Of a stretch of 14,489 bases of DNA, positions 6,401 through 13,891 are shown piece after piece (positions within the stretch are counted from its first letter, which is position 1; every line of letters begins with the position of its first letter). This DNA is from Pedobacter sp. (GTDB lineage Bacteria > Bacteroidota > Bacteroidia > Sphingobacteriales > Sphingobacteriaceae), in NCBI GenBank assembly GCA_030149995.1, contig JASLGV010000095.1, forward strand, positions 1-14,489. Direction: 5' to 3'. The notes under the pieces are model-generated. The model was not told where the DNA came from. It was given only the letters and a program-made list of their open reading frames with translations, and did not search any database. The position numbers were made by a program, and so were the translations under genes.

Positions 6401-9391
6401 TTATTTTTTTTCTGCAGAGCTACCCAGATCAATTACGATTGGCGTAGAGATACATAACGATGAGTAAGTACCGATAATACGGCCTACCAATAAGGCAAAG
6501 ATAAATCCGCGGATGCTGTCACCTCCAAAGATGAAGATTACCAGCAATACGAAGAATACCGTTAATGAAGTTAAGATGGTACGGCTTAAAGTACTGTTCA
6601 ACGCGAAGTTGATCAGGTGATTGCGCTCTTCTCCATGTAAATCGTCTTTACCGGCTTCTTTTAATTTCTCGCGGATACGGTCGAACACAACTACGGTCTC
6701 TGTCATGGTATAACCCATAACGGTTAAGATTGCCGCAATAAAATCTTGTCCGATTTCCAGTGAGAATGGCAAAAGACCGTCTAAGATGGTATAGAAAGAT
6801 AATACCATTAATACGTCGTGGAATAAGGCGATTACCGCACCTAATCCATATTGCCATTTCTTAAATCTCACTACGATGTAGATAAACATGAACAGACATG
6901 AAACCAATACCGCGTAGAAAGCACCATTTACGATATCGCTTGCGATGATAGGGGTTACCTTTTGCGAGCTTACGATTTCATATTTACCGCCAATGGTTGT
7001 TAATCCTTTAATCAGGGCATCTTCTACCAGTTTATCTGTTTTAGTATCCTGATCTTCGATGTGGAAGGTCGTGGTAATTTTAACCTGGCTATCTTCTCCG
7101 GCAGTTTTAACCTCTGGTGTTTCGTTTCCAAATACCGGCGACAGTTTCGATTTTACGTCTTCTGTGTTTACACTCTTATCAAAGTGTACCAGGTAAGTTC
7201 TACCACCTTTAAAGTCTACACCAAGGTTTAAGCCACCATGTTTGAAGTACATTCCGATACCGGCAATGATGATGATGCTTGAAATGATGTAATAGATTTT
7301 ACGACGGCCAACAAAGTTGAAGCTGATGTTTTTAAAGGCATTCTTAGTAATGCTGTTATCGAAAGTGATATCCGCTTTGCGGTTTAACATAGAATCGAAA
7401 ACAACTCTTGAAATGGCAACAGCTGCAAATAATGAAGAAAGGATACCGATACATAAGGTTGTTGCAAAACCTTGAACAGGTCCGCTACCGAATACGTACA
7501 GGATGGCACCCAGGATGAAAAGGGTTACGTTTGAGTCAATAATTGAAGGCATTGCATGTTTAAAACCTTCTTTAATGGCAGCAGCTGTGTTTCTGCCAAT
7601 TGCAAGTTCTTCCCGTACACGTTCAAAAATAAGGATGTTCGCATCTACGGCCAAACCGATGGTTAACACGATACCGGCAATACCAGGCAAGGTTAATACA
7701 GCACCCAGCGAAACAAGGATACCCAGTATAAAGAATAAGTTTAATAACAAAGCAAAGTTTGCAACCCATCCGGCACGGTGATAGTAGAATGCCATGAAGA
7801 TTAAGATTACAATAAAGGCAATTACGAAAGAGATTAATCCGTCGTGAATGGCTTGCTGACCCAAAGTAGGACCTACTACGAAGCTACCGGCAATACGTGC
7901 AGGAGCTGGTAATTTACCTGCTTTTAAGATGTTAGATAAATCTTTTGTATCATCTTGTGTAAAGTTACCTGTGATAGACGATACACCGTTAGGGATTTCA
8001 TTTTGAACGGTTGGGGCTGAATAAACGTTGTTATCCAATACAATGGCAATTGCTTTTTTGTTTTGAGGATCAGCAGCTGCTTCGGCTGTAATTTTTTTCC
8101 ATTTTGCAGCACCCTGGCTGGTCATGTACATGGTAACCTCAGGTTTGTTGTGCTGATCGAAATCTGCACGCGAATCGCTTACAGCATCACCCGCTAAATC
8201 TGGTTTTCCGTCTGAGTTAACCACTTTAATGGCGTACAGTTCGAAAATTTTGCTTCCTTCCATTGGTTTTACACTCCACATGAATTTCATGGTAGAAGGA
8301 ATCGCGGCAGCTACTTCCGGAAGTTTAAAGTAAGCATTTACTTTTGCCGTATCTTTTTGAGCTACCCAGCCAACAATTGGTCCTGGACGTAAAGATTGCT
8401 GCCCCGTTTCTGTTTGATATGTAGGGATGCTTAAAACGGCAAATAACGGGTTAGATTTTGCCAGCTCTGCTCTTACCGCTGTAGAATCTTTCTTACCAAG
8501 GTTTGAAAGCTTACCACCACTTTTTTCTGTAGAGTCTTTAGCTGATTTTTCAATACCAGCCAATTTGCTGCCTGCAGCAGCGGCTGTTGTATCTTTTGCA
8601 ACGTTATCATTTTTGGTATCTTTTAAAGTAGATGCCAATGTTTTGTTGATGTTTTCCAATAAAGGAACTACTTCCTGAATTTGGTAAACTTGCCAGAACT
8701 GCAACTCAGCAGATCCCTGAAGTAATTTATAAACACGCTCTTTATCCTGCACACCCGGCATTTCGATCAAAATACGGTTACTGCCTTCTTGCTTTTGCAT
8801 GTTTGGACTTACCACTCCAAAACCATCAATACGCGAACGCAGAATATAGAACGAACGATCGATCGCACTTGCAGCTTCTTTAGAAAGGAAAGCCTGTACC
8901 TGTGAGTTGCTCGCGTCTGATTTTAATTGAGTAGCGTTGTCCTGGTTGGAAAAGTAGTCGGCAAGTTTTACACCCGGGCTTAATTTTTCAAATTCGGCCA
9001 CATATAATTTGATGTAATCTTTGCCACCAGCATTCAGCTGGGTTTGTGCTTCTTGTAATGCTTTGTTAAAATTAGCATCGGTTGGGTTACCAGCCAATGA
9101 TTTAACCAATTCTGATAACGATATCTCCATCGTTACATTCATACCACCTTTTAAGTCGAGGCCTAAGTTAATTTCTTTCGATTTAACCTCCTGATAAGTG
9201 AATCCTAATAAGGGATATACTTTAACAGTGGCCATCGAATCCAAATAAGCCTTTTCTTTGGCTGCATCACCTTTTGCATAGTTCTTTGCGTCTTTTTCTA
9301 CACTGGTTGAGACCAGGGTAAAAGAAAGTGCATACGCACAAACGATAGCCAATACTATCGCTATAAACTTAATAAAACCTTTTCCTTGCAT
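6401..9391 (-). CDS. secDF: Protein translocase fusion protein SecDF
   Basis: This is the accessory membrane component of the Sec translocon, which uses the proton gradient to help pull proteins across the membrane. SecD and SecF are fused, as is common in Bacteroidetes. The ATG at 9391 is chosen because MQGKGFIKF begins directly before the first membrane segment; it gives 996 residues. SecD half: TM1 about 7-28; LGLDLKGG (86-93); periplasmic P1 domain to about 510; membrane segments about 517-662, including GLAVDANILIFERVREEL (579-596). SecF half: TM about 699-716; LNLGVDFKGG (721-730); periplasmic domain; then segments from about 824 with GYTMTETVVVFDRIRE (893-908), ending near 985. A low-complexity stretch rich in Lys, Asp, Ser, Thr and Ala (about 250-305) interrupts P1. 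A longer TTG start at 9433 is unlikely because a -7 element lies directly against it. Confidence 0.96.
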   Translation of the reverse strand: MQGKGFIKFIAIVLAIVCAYALSFTLVSTSVEKDAKNYAKGDAAKEKAYLDSMATVKVYPLLGFTYQEVKSKEINLGLDLKGGMNVTMEISLSELVKSLAGNPTDANFNKALQEAQTQLNAGGKDYIKLYVAEFEKLSPGVKLADYFSNQDNATQLKSDASNSQVQAFLSKEAASAIDRSFYILRSRIDGFGVVSPNMQKQEGSNRILIEMPGVQDKERVYKLLQGSAELQFWQVYQIQEVVPLLENINKTLASTLKDTKNDNVAKDTTAAAAGSKLAGIEKSAKDSTEKSGGKLSNLGKKDSTAVRAELAKSNPLFAVLSIPTYQTETGQQSLRPGPIVGWVAQKDTAKVNAYFKLPEVAAAIPSTMKFMWSVKPMEGSKIFELYAIKVVNSDGKPDLAGDAVSDSRADFDQHNKPEVTMYMTSQGAAKWKKITAEAAADPQNKKAIAIVLDNNVYSAPTVQNEIPNGVSSITGNFTQDDTKDLSNILKAGKLPAPARIAGSFVVGPTLGQQAIHDGLISFVIAFIVILIFMAFYYHRAGWVANFALLLNLFFILGILVSLGAVLTLPGIAGIVLTIGLAVDANILIFERVREELAIGRNTAAAIKEGFKHAMPSIIDSNVTLFILGAILYVFGSGPVQGFATTLCIGILSSLFAAVAISRVVFDSMLNRKADITFDNSITKNAFKNISFNFVGRRKIYYIISSIIIIAGIGMYFKHGGLNLGVDFKGGRTYLVHFDKSVNTEDVKSKLSPVFGNETPEVKTAGEDSQVKITTTFHIEDQDTKTDKLVEDALIKGLTTIGGKYEIVSSQKVTPIIASDIVNGAFYAVLVSCLFMFIYIVVRFKKWQYGLGAVIALFHDVLMVLSFYTILDGLLPFSLEIGQDFIAAILTVMGYTMTETVVVFDRIREKLKEAGKDDLHGEERNHLINFALNSTLSRTILTSLTVFFVLLVIFIFGGDSIRGFIFALLVGRIIGTYSSLCISTPIVIDLGSSAEKK

Positions 9392-9438
9392 TGTTTGTTC
9401 TAAAATAATTTGTCTATCGCTGTTTTTTAACAAGTCGG

Positions 9439-9468
9439 CAAATCTAATTAAATTTTTAAATTATAGAA
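9439..9468 (-). promoter_or_regulatory. Probable secDF promoter
   Basis: On the minus strand TAGATTTG (9446-9439) matches TAnnTTTG exactly. TTC, one mismatch from the -33 TTG, lies 19 nt upstream (9468-9466). Transcription would start about 9433, giving a leader of about 40 nt before the ATG at 9391. Confidence 0.5.
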
Positions 9469-9666
9469 CCCCTTAATTGATAATTTATTAACATTAATTT
9501 CCAAGCAGCGGTTATACCGGCTTTCAACGTGCTGATGATTTTGAAAAACGGACAGATCAATCGAAAAGCAATTGCTGTTTATTTAAGGGCAAACAGCTGT
9601 AACGAATGTGGTATATTACCTTAAAAAGGGGTGTTTTTTCTGTTATACTTCTTCAGAGGTGCCTGT

Positions 9667-10167
9667 TCAGACATCAGACCGGCGCTCGTACACGGCAAAT
9701 GTATAAGGGTACGCGTTTTTTTCGTCTGCCAGATGCTTTTCAGACTTAATTTGTTTCCATTGTGTCCAATCCAATTCCGGAAAAAAAGTATCGGCCTCAA
9801 ACGTGTGGTGAATGGTTGTGAGGTATAGCGTATTGGTTAGGGGTAACGCCTGGCGGTAAATTTCTGCGCCACCTATTATAAATACATCGTTTGTATCGTG
9901 TTCGCAAATGGCCAGTGCTTCGTTCAGGCTGTTGGCCATTTCTACGCCCGCTATCTGCAGCCTTTTATCTCTGGTAACCACAATGTTTTTGCGGTTGGGC
10001 AGGGGTTTTCCTACAGAGTCGAATGTTTTTCTACCCATAATTACCGAATGCCCGCTGGTGGTTTGTTTGAAAAACTTTAAATCGGCAGGCATGTGCCACA
10101 GGAGCTGATTGTTTTTACCAATTGCATAATTTTCGCCAATGGCAACGGCTATAGATATTTTAGGCAT
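9667..10167 (-). CDS. folA: Dihydrofolate reductase
   Basis: Reduces dihydrofolate to tetrahydrofolate with NADPH, and is the target of trimethoprim-type inhibitors. The 166-residue protein has the normal DHFR length and motifs in order: AVAIGENYAIGKNNQLLWHMPADLKFFK (7-34) with W24 and the catalytic acid D29 (equivalent to E. coli D27); VIMGRKTFDSVGKPLPNRKNIVVTRD (42-67) for NADPH and folate contacts; and VFIIGGAEIYRQAL (95-108) for the NADPH glycine pair. The Met in HMPADL replaces the more usual Leu, within family variation. It follows thyA by 57 bp on the same strand, the classic dTMP-cycle pairing. No clear terminator follows it. Confidence 0.97.
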   Translation of the reverse strand: MPKISIAVAIGENYAIGKNNQLLWHMPADLKFFKQTTSGHSVIMGRKTFDSVGKPLPNRKNIVVTRDKRLQIAGVEMANSLNEALAICEHDTNDVFIIGGAEIYRQALPLTNTLYLTTIHHTFEADTFFPELDWTQWKQIKSEKHLADEKNAYPYTFAVYERRSDV

Positions 10168-10224
10168 CGTTTAAATTTAAGGTGTTCATTATTTGCAGGT
10201 TCATTCAAGATCCATTTATCGGGC

Positions 10225-11019
10225 TTATACTGCTACTGTACCTTTAATATGTGGGTGTGCATCGTAGTTTTCGAGGGTAAAATCTTCAAATTTAAAATCG
10301 AATATGTTTTTTACCTCCGGATTGATCCGCATGGCTGGCAATGGTTTAGGCTCGCGGCTTAATTGCAGGTTGGCCTGTTCAATATGGTTGTTGTACAGGT
10401 GTGCATCGCCCAGGGTATGAATAAAATCGCCGGGTTGTAATCCGCATACCTGTGCCACCATCATCGTTAACAACGCATAAGAGGCAATGTTAAAAGGTAC
10501 ACCCAAAAAGATATCGGCACTTCGCTGGTAAAGCTGGCAGCTTAATTTGCCATCGGCTACATAAAACTGAAAGAAAGCGTGACAGGGCGGGAGGGCCATG
10601 TTTTCAATCTCGGCTACATTCCAGGCAGATACAATGATGCGGCGCGAATCGGGATTGTTTTTTATGGTGTTGATGATGTTGCTGATCTGGTCTATGTGTT
10701 TACCAGCTGGCGTTGGCCAGCTTCTCCACTGTGAGCCGTATACAGGGCCTAAATTGCCTTCAGCATCCGCCCATTCATCCCAGATGCGTACACCATTATC
10801 TTTTAAGTATTTTATATTGGTATCGCCGCTTAAAAACCAGATCAGCTCGTGAATAATTGATTTTAAATGCAGTTTTTTGGTGGTAACCATCGGAAAGCCC
10901 TGCTGAAGGTCGAAACGCATCTGGTAGCCAAAAACGCTGATTGTGCCCGTGCCTGTGCGGTCGTGCTTTTGTGTACCATGGTCAAGTACGTGCTGCATTA
11001 AATCTAAGTATTGCTTCAT
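10225..11019 (-). CDS. thyA: Thymidylate synthase
   Basis: Methylates dUMP to dTMP with 5,10-methylene-tetrahydrofolate, releasing dihydrofolate for FolA. At 264 residues it equals E. coli ThyA in length, and the catalytic Cys falls at the same position (C146 in [12 protein letters not shown]). Other signatures are [12 protein letters not shown] (20-31, phosphate-binding Arg), [11 protein letters not shown] (58-68), RIWDEWAD (78-85), [11 protein letters not shown] (91-101), [10 protein letters not shown] (125-134), [20 protein letters not shown] (165-184) and HLYNNHIEQ (207-215). It is first in a thyA-folA pair and divergent from ispE. No promoter for it is convincing; GATATTTG on the minus strand (11079-11072) is one mismatch from the -7 consensus. 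Confidence 0.98.
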   Translation of the reverse strand: MKQYLDLMQHVLDHGTQKHDRTGTGTISVFGYQMRFDLQQGFPMVTTKKLHLKSIIHELIWFLSGDTNIKYLKDNGVRIWDEWADAEGNLGPVYGSQWRSWPTPAGKHIDQISNIINTIKNNPDSRRIIVSAWNVAEIENMALPPCHAFFQFYVADGKLSCQLYQRSADIFLGVPFNIASYALLTMMVAQVCGLQPGDFIHTLGDAHLYNNHIEQANLQLSREPKPLPAMRINPEVKNIFDFKFEDFTLENYDAHPHIKGTVAV

Positions 11020-11091
11020 TTTAATCTGATTTAAGAAGTGGTTTTATCAATGCCGATAAAAATCAATGGACAAATATCTGAATTTTATCAG

Positions 11092-11130
11092 CCCGAAGCA
11101 TTTTTAATTTTCCACCGGAAGCATTTTTTT
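11092..11130. repeat. Direct repeat GAAGCATTTTT in the thyA/ispE divergent region
   Basis: GAAGCATTTTT occurs at 11095-11105 and, with a C/G-rich lead-in in both copies (CCC versus CCG), at 11118-11128, as GAAGCATTTTT after CCG. The period is 23 bp, about two helical turns. It lies between the two divergent starts. It could be paired regulator sites or chance in A/T-rich DNA. Confidence 0.3.
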
Positions 11131-11177
11131 AACAGGACCAGACTTTAATTAATCGTTTAGCAAGTATTTACATTTTG

Positions 11178-11185
11178 TATGTTTG
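11178..11185 (+). promoter_or_regulatory. -7 promoter element of the ispE-osmC unit
   Basis: TATGTTTG matches TAnnTTTG exactly. No good -33 TTG is seen at the usual distance (GTTT is present). It implies a leader of about 50 nt before the ATG at 11243 and argues against the in-frame TTG at 11183, which lies inside the element. Confidence 0.45.
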
Positions 11186-11242
11186 CAAGGCAATTCGCTG
11201 GTGAATTGCCAACAGATCATAAAATACCGATATACGCGCACC

Positions 11243-12046
11243 ATGTTATCTTTTCCAAACGCCAAAATAAATCTGGGACTTAATATTGTAGAAAAAAGGC
11301 CAGATGGGTATCATAACCTCGAAACTGTTTTTTATCCTATACAGATAAAAGATGCGGTAGAGATCAGCGATGCTTCAGAAACCTTCTGTAAGATACACGG
11401 AAAGGAAGTGCCGGGGGCTGCCACGGATAATCTTTGCTTAAAAGCCTACCGGCTCATTAAACAGGATTTTGAATTGCCCGAACAGCGTATAGATCTTTTA
11501 AAGAACATTCCGGTAGGGGCGGGTTTAGGCGGCGGCTCTGCCGATGCGGCCTTTTTAATTAAACTGTTAAATGAGCGTTTTAATCTGGGAATGGGGCACG
11601 AAGCCATGGAAAGCTATGCGCGCCAGCTGGGGGCAGACTGCGCGTTCTTTATTCAGAATACCCCCGTTTACGCTACCGAAAGGGGCGATGTATTTGAGCC
11701 ATGCACGGTTGATTTATCAAACTGGTTCAAGGTACTTGTAAAACCACCGGTGCATGTAAGTACTGCCGATGCTTATGCGGGCGTAAAACCACAAAAACCT
11801 TTGCATTCTCTAAAAGAAATCATAAATTTGTCGCCAACAACATGGAAAAATAAGGTTATCAACGATTTCGAGTCTTCGGTATTCGCAAAGTATCCCCAAA
11901 TTCATCAAATAAAAAACAGTTTATACAAGGCAGGCGCTACATTCGCATTGATGAGTGGAAGCGGTTCGTCTGTTTTTGCCCTTTTTGAACAGGCAATTAC
12001 CTTACCTGAACTGGAAGATAACAACATTATTTATTATAATATTTAG
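11243..12046 (+). CDS. ispE: 4-diphosphocytidyl-2-C-methyl-D-erythritol kinase
   Basis: Phosphorylates the 2-hydroxyl of 4-diphosphocytidyl-2-C-methyl-D-erythritol with ATP in the non-mevalonate (MEP) pathway to isoprenoids. The start is placed at ATG 11243 because the protein then opens with MLSFPNAKINLGLNI, the family N-terminus with the conserved Lys (K8). This gives 267 residues, slightly short of E. coli IspE but normal in this group. The GHMP-kinase ATP loop is PVGAGLGGGSADAA (90-103), the catalytic Asp is D132 in LGADCAFF, and MSGSGSSVFALF (237-248) is the third GHMP motif. RPDGYHNLETVF (19-30) is a typical substrate segment. The osmC gene starts 5 bp after the stop, so they are surely co-transcribed. 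The upstream -7 element also supports the shorter start. Confidence 0.95.
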   Translation: MLSFPNAKINLGLNIVEKRPDGYHNLETVFYPIQIKDAVEISDASETFCKIHGKEVPGAATDNLCLKAYRLIKQDFELPEQRIDLLKNIPVGAGLGGGSADAAFLIKLLNERFNLGMGHEAMESYARQLGADCAFFIQNTPVYATERGDVFEPCTVDLSNWFKVLVKPPVHVSTADAYAGVKPQKPLHSLKEIINLSPTTWKNKVINDFESSVFAKYPQIHQIKNSLYKAGATFALMSGSGSSVFALFEQAITLPELEDNNIIYYNI

Positions 12047-12051
12047 AAGAG

Positions 12052-12468
12052 ATGGAAATAAATCTCATCCGCAAAAGCGGTAAATTTAATTTTGAGGCCG
12101 AAAACGACCATGGTTTTACGGTGGAGCTGGATGCAAAACCAGCAATTGGTGGCGAAGGAAAGGGATTCAGGCCAATGGAAATGTTATTGGTTGGGCTGGG
12201 CGGCTGCAGTGGAATTGATGTGGTAAATGTACTGACGAAGCAGAAAGAGCCACTGAATGATATTAAAATAAGCATTCGTGCAAGCAGAAAAACCGAAGAA
12301 ATGCCACCCATCTTTGATGTGATTGATATTCACTTTAATTTATTTGGCGCTTTAAGCGAACAAAAAGTAGAACGTGCCCTTCAGATGACCTTTGATAAAT
12401 ATTGTTCTGTTTCCAATATCCTGGGACGTTCGGCAACCATAAATTTTACCTATACCATAAATAACTAA
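12052..12468 (+). CDS. OsmC family protein
   Basis: This 138-residue protein belongs to the OsmC/Ohr superfamily of small cytoplasmic thiol peroxidases, many of which reduce organic hydroperoxides. The two redox cysteines are placed as expected: C52 in VGLGGCSGIDVV and C118 in KYCSVSNIL. Other family features are the RPMEMLLVGLG run before the first Cys, the mixed ISIRASR strand (73-79), and ALSEQKVERALQMTFDKYCS (100-119). The branch looks YhfA-like rather than Ohr, so peroxidase activity is inferred, not assured. It follows ispE by 5 bp. Why an OsmC protein sits in an isoprenoid-gene transcript is not clear. Confidence 0.9.
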   Translation: MEINLIRKSGKFNFEAENDHGFTVELDAKPAIGGEGKGFRPMEMLLVGLGGCSGIDVVNVLTKQKEPLNDIKISIRASRKTEEMPPIFDVIDIHFNLFGALSEQKVERALQMTFDKYCSVSNILGRSATINFTYTINN

Positions 12469-12474
12469 CAACCG

Positions 12475-12525
12475 CAACAGGTAACAGGCAACGGGGGCAG
12501 CGAAAAACTGTTTACAACCCCGTTG
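12475..12525 (+). other. metZ leader: tandem heptamers and a G/C-rich hairpin
   Basis: Three imperfect heptamers lie head to tail: CAACAGG (12475), TAACAGG (12482) and CAACGGG (12489-12495). The last merges into a hairpin in which CAACGGGG (12489-12496) pairs perfectly with CCCCGTTG (12518-12525); an inner CAG/CTG (12498-12500 with 12508-12510) could stack on it. It occupies the 111-bp gap between osmC and metZ. With no T-tract it is a poor terminator, so an mRNA regulatory structure or a processing site is possible. It does not match the SAM-I or SAM-II riboswitch patterns as I know them. Confidence 0.4.
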
Positions 12526-12579
12526 ATGCGTTTAATGAAAATATGCGTACCTGATGCACAAATTTTGATACTCAATACC

Positions 12580-13746
12580 ATGAAATCTGAAAATTTTGAA
12601 ACCATAGCCATTCGTACGCAAACAGAACGAAGTGTGCATAAAGAACATTCTGCGCCCATTTACCTTACTTCCAGCTATAAATTTGATGATGCGGAAGAAA
12701 TGCGTGCGCTTTTTGCCAATGAAAAAGAAGGGAATGTATACAGTCGCTATTCAAACCCAAATACTTCTGAGTTTATAGAAAAAATGTGCCTTTTAGAAGG
12801 TGCTGAAGATGGTTTTGCAACGGCAACCGGCATGGCTGCCATCTTTACCACTTTTGGTGCTTTCTTAAAAAGCGGCGATCATATTATTTCGAGCCGTTCG
12901 GTTTTTGGCTCAACCCACCAATTGTTAACCAACGTGTTTTCTAAATGGGGCGTTACCTTTGATTATGCCGATTTAGATAAGCCGGAAGAATGGGAAGGGC
13001 TGATTAAGCCCAATACCAGGATGATTTTCGTAGAAACGCCTTCAAATCCGGGTATTGATGTTATCGACCTGGAATTTTTGGGCAGCCTGGCCAAAAAACA
13101 CCAGCAGCTGTTGGTGGTTGATAATTGCTTTGCCACCCCTTACCTGCAGCAACCCATCAAATTAGGAGCGCATATTTCCATTCATTCGGCTACCAAATAC
13201 ATCGACGGACAGGGGCGTGTACTGGGCGGTATTATTTTGGGATCCAAAGAGCTGATTGCAGAGGTGATTGGTTTTGCCCGTCACAGCGGCCCGGCATTGT
13301 CTCCTTTTAACGCCTGGATCTTATCTAAGAGCCTGGAAACGCTGGCGGTACGGATGGATCGTCATTGTGCCAATGCGTTAAAAGTTGCCGAATACCTGGA
13401 GAAACACCCGAAGATCAAGCTGGTAAAATACCCGTTTTTACCTTCTCACCCACAGTATGAAATTGCAAAAAAACAAATGAAACAGGGTGGTGGCATTGTA
13501 ACCATCGTAGTAGATGGAGGCGTTGAGGGCGCACGTAAATTTATGGATGGACTTAAAATGTTCTCTATTTCTGCGAACCTGGCCGATACGCGCTCAATTG
13601 CTACGCACCCGGCTACGAGTACACACAGCAAGCTTACTGAGGCGCAACGCAATGAAGTGGGTATTGAGCAGGGGTCTGTAAGGCTTTCAATTGGCTTGGA
13701 GCATATAGACGATATTCTTGCTGATATTGATCAGGCACTGGTCTGA
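12580..13746 (+). CDS. metZ: O-succinylhomoserine sulfhydrylase (Cys/Met metabolism PLP enzyme)
   Basis: PLP-dependent enzyme expected to condense an acylated homoserine (O-succinyl, possibly O-acetyl) with sulfide to give homocysteine, the direct route to methionine. From ATG 12580 it has 388 residues and opens with FETIAIRTQTERSVHKEHSAPIYLTSSYKF, as MetZ proteins do. PLP-phosphate contacts from the neighbouring subunit are YSRYSNPN (54-61). D181 (VVDNCFATP) binds the ring nitrogen and K206 (SATKYIDGQGR) forms the Schiff base. DGQGRVLGG (209-217) marks O-succinylhomoserine sulfhydrylase rather than cystathionine synthase or lyase. NLADTRSIATHPATSTH (333-349) binds the substrate carboxylate. 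Longer in-frame starts from 12523 fall in the leader hairpin and encode a tail unlike the family. Acyl-group preference cannot be read from the sequence. It may share the ispE-osmC transcript. Confidence 0.92.
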   Translation: MKSENFETIAIRTQTERSVHKEHSAPIYLTSSYKFDDAEEMRALFANEKEGNVYSRYSNPNTSEFIEKMCLLEGAEDGFATATGMAAIFTTFGAFLKSGDHIISSRSVFGSTHQLLTNVFSKWGVTFDYADLDKPEEWEGLIKPNTRMIFVETPSNPGIDVIDLEFLGSLAKKHQQLLVVDNCFATPYLQQPIKLGAHISIHSATKYIDGQGRVLGGIILGSKELIAEVIGFARHSGPALSPFNAWILSKSLETLAVRMDRHCANALKVAEYLEKHPKIKLVKYPFLPSHPQYEIAKKQMKQGGGIVTIVVDGGVEGARKFMDGLKMFSISANLADTRSIATHPATSTHSKLTEAQRNEVGIEQGSVRLSIGLEHIDDILADIDQALV

Positions 13747-13760
13747 TTAAATAATTTTTT

Positions 13761-13799
13761 AACAAAAGCCGCTATGTTAACTGCATAGCGGCTTTTGTT
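13761..13799 (+). terminator. Strong terminator hairpin after metZ
   Basis: AACAAAAGCCGCTATG (13761-13776) pairs perfectly over 16 bp with CATAGCGGCTTTTGTT (13784-13799) around a 7-nt loop. The T-rich end is built into the 3' arm. It lies 14 bp past the metZ stop. Confidence 0.85.
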
Positions 13800-13858
13800 G
13801 TAGATGGGGCTCCTGTTAAAACTTACCCTACATCAATGTTTTAGAATTTTAGGCGCCG

Positions 13859-13866
13859 TAAATTTG
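13859..13866 (+). promoter_or_regulatory. -7 promoter element of the pirin gene
   Basis: TAAATTTG is an exact TAnnTTTG match, 25 bp before the ATG, in the gap after the metZ terminator where a new promoter is required. The -33 region (about TGTTTT) is only a loose match. Confidence 0.5.
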
Positions 13867-13891
13867 TATCATAAATAAGAAAGGAAAATTT

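Noticed and set aside
9574..9597. GCTGTTT / AAACAGC hairpin downstream of folA as its terminator
   Set aside because: The 7-bp stem is weak and no T-tract follows on the minus strand, so I cannot support a terminator. The rest of 9469-9666 shows nothing else clear.
12469..12579. SAM-I or SAM-II riboswitch upstream of metZ
   Set aside because: The known conserved cores of these classes are not visible; only a simple hairpin and short tandem repeats are present.
12523..12579. N-terminal extension of MetZ from TTG 12523, ATG 12526 or ATG 12535
   Set aside because: The extra residues do not resemble MetZ N-termini, and the TTG lies in the hairpin arm. ATG 12580 gives the family start.
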